A DNA stretch of 64,000 bases from Prado023 sp963747335 (GTDB lineage Bacteria > Actinomycetota > Actinomycetes > S36-B12 > CAIYMF01). The notes under the pieces are model-generated. The model made no database searches. It was not told where the DNA came from and saw only the letters and a list, made by a program, of their open reading frames with translations. Below, in pieces: positions 63,433 to 64,000 of this stretch; position 1 is the first letter of the stretch, and each line of letters opens with the position of its first letter. The DNA lies in contig CAVVEV010000012.1 of the NCBI GenBank assembly GCA_963747335.1, positions 186,001 to 250,000 on the forward strand, written 5' to 3'. Both the position numbers and the translations under genes were made by a program.

Positions 63433-64000
63433 TCAGGTCGGGTCGTTCGACGTGGGAAATCGGGTGCGCGGGGATTCGTGTCGCGCAGCCAGCGCGTCGG
63501 CCATCGAGCGCGGGGCCTCCTGCGCGGTGAGGGCGAAGACCTCATGGTCGCGCCACGCACCGTCGATGTGCAGGAAGGCCGGGCGCGATCCCTCATGGCG
63601 GAATCCCAGCTTCTGGACCACCCGCCGGCTGGCAGCGTTCTCCGGTCGGATCACGATCTCGATCCGGTGCAGCCCGAGGGCACCGAAGCAGTGGTCGCAC
63701 GCCATCGCCACGGCCATCGGGGTGAGTCCGAGGCCCGCGACACGCGAGTCGATCCAGTACCCGATCGAGGCGCCCCGCAGGGATCCCATCGTGATGCCGG
63801 CGACCGTGACCTGGCCGACGAGCCGGCCGTCGAGGGTCATCGCCCAGGCCAGGGTGCGACCCGCCCGCGCCTCGTCGCGGAACCGGGCGACCATCTGGCC
63901 GTAGCTGGGCACCGCCTCGCCGGAGTTCGGCGGGACGGTGGCCTCCCACGGCGAGAGCCACCCCACGTTGCGCGAGCGCACCTCGCGCCACGCCCGGGCA
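63433..64000 (-). CDS. RimJ/RimL-like GNAT N-acetyltransferase (5' end outside the window)
   Basis: Partial: the frame is open to the window edge and the start codon is not included; about 188 residues are visible. The visible part has REVRSRNVGWLSPWEATVP, typical of the RimJ group near the N-terminus. GASIGYWIDSRVAGLGLTPMAVAM follows, read as ASIGYWIDSRVAG and LGLTPMAVAM, with a diverged acetyl-CoA loop. ENAASRRVVQKLGFRHEG is the RimJ motif B. The gene name in related genomes is often rimJ, but the substrate is unproven. It is probably cotranscribed with sepX, which starts 15 bases after its stop. Confidence 0.85.
   Translation of the reverse strand, partial: ARAWREVRSRNVGWLSPWEATVPPNSGEAVPSYGQMVARFRDEARAGRTLAWAMTLDGRLVGQVTVAGITMGSLRGASIGYWIDSRVAGLGLTPMAVAMACDHCFGALGLHRIEIVIRPENAASRRVVQKLGFRHEGSRPAFLHIDGAWRDHEVFALTAQEAPRSMADALAARHESPRTRFPTSNDPT

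Overview
The window reads as one contiguous chromosomal stretch of a high-G+C (about 70 percent by eye) Gram-positive actinobacterium. Supporting families are the SepX/GlpR divisome protein, small actinobacterial families (DUF501, DUF1707, DUF3817, DUF4245, DUF4307), a bacterial protein O-mannosyltransferase, a WS/DGAT acyltransferase, MEP-pathway isoprenoid genes and many GTG starts. A Micrococcales-type organism (for example Intrasporangiaceae-like) is my best guess, but only from gene order and protein flavour. There is no rRNA, CRISPR array, prophage or complete insertion sequence. Most of the window is core housekeeping sequence.

Layout. 0-5.7 kb: a secreted collagen-like protein, an HNH-endonuclease remnant, rmuC, ispH, xseA-xseB. 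5.7-13 kb: DUF4245, class I fumarase, a secreted cell-wall hydrolase behind a possible CRP/GlxR site, PhoH-PIN protein, uppS, a TrhA/hemolysin-III membrane protein, xth. 13-20.6 kb: an MFS transporter, a four-gene membrane operon (small protein-SURF1-DUF3817-DUF1707), DUF4307, greA, ilvA, and a second MFS with a repeat linker. 20.6-30 kb is the most accessory part: a DUF559/AbiEi-type nuclease gene bracketed by two related palindromic elements, ung, a MutL/GlmL ATPase behind an orphan substrate-binding lipoprotein, msrA, a SGNH hydrolase, DUF4287, a monoacylglycerol-lipase-like hydrolase and a Bax-inhibitor-1 protein. 30-43.4 kb: a tRNA with UAA anticodon, def with an ACT-domain protein, ppx-DUF501-ftsB-eno, mazG-SurA-like lipoprotein-mfd, cysQ, pth-rplY, prs. 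43.4-57 kb: tdk-glmU, tRNA-Gln, TetR-MarR, an ABC-F ATPase, manA, ispE, a metallophosphoesterase, rsmA-tatD-metG and divergent rsmI. 57-64 kb: pmt, WS/DGAT, an alanine/sodium symporter, tRNA-Ala, sepX and the 3' part of a RimJ-like acetyltransferase.

How the genes work together. Cell envelope and precursor supply are well represented: ispH and ispE (MEP pathway), uppS (lipid carrier), glmU (UDP-GlcNAc), manA and pmt (mannose supply and protein mannosylation), FtsB-like and SepX (division). DNA maintenance is covered by xseAB, xth, ung, mfd, rmuC, tatD and mazG. Translation is covered by greA, rsmA, rsmI, metG, rplY, pth, def and three tRNAs.

Quality warning. Nine genes, several of them normally essential (metG, rsmA) or highly conserved (mfd, ilvA, ung), are each split between reading frames by one or two single-base shifts while the protein sequence on both sides stays intact. 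This looks like residual indel error in the assembly, not gene decay. The coordinates given for these genes span the whole locus.
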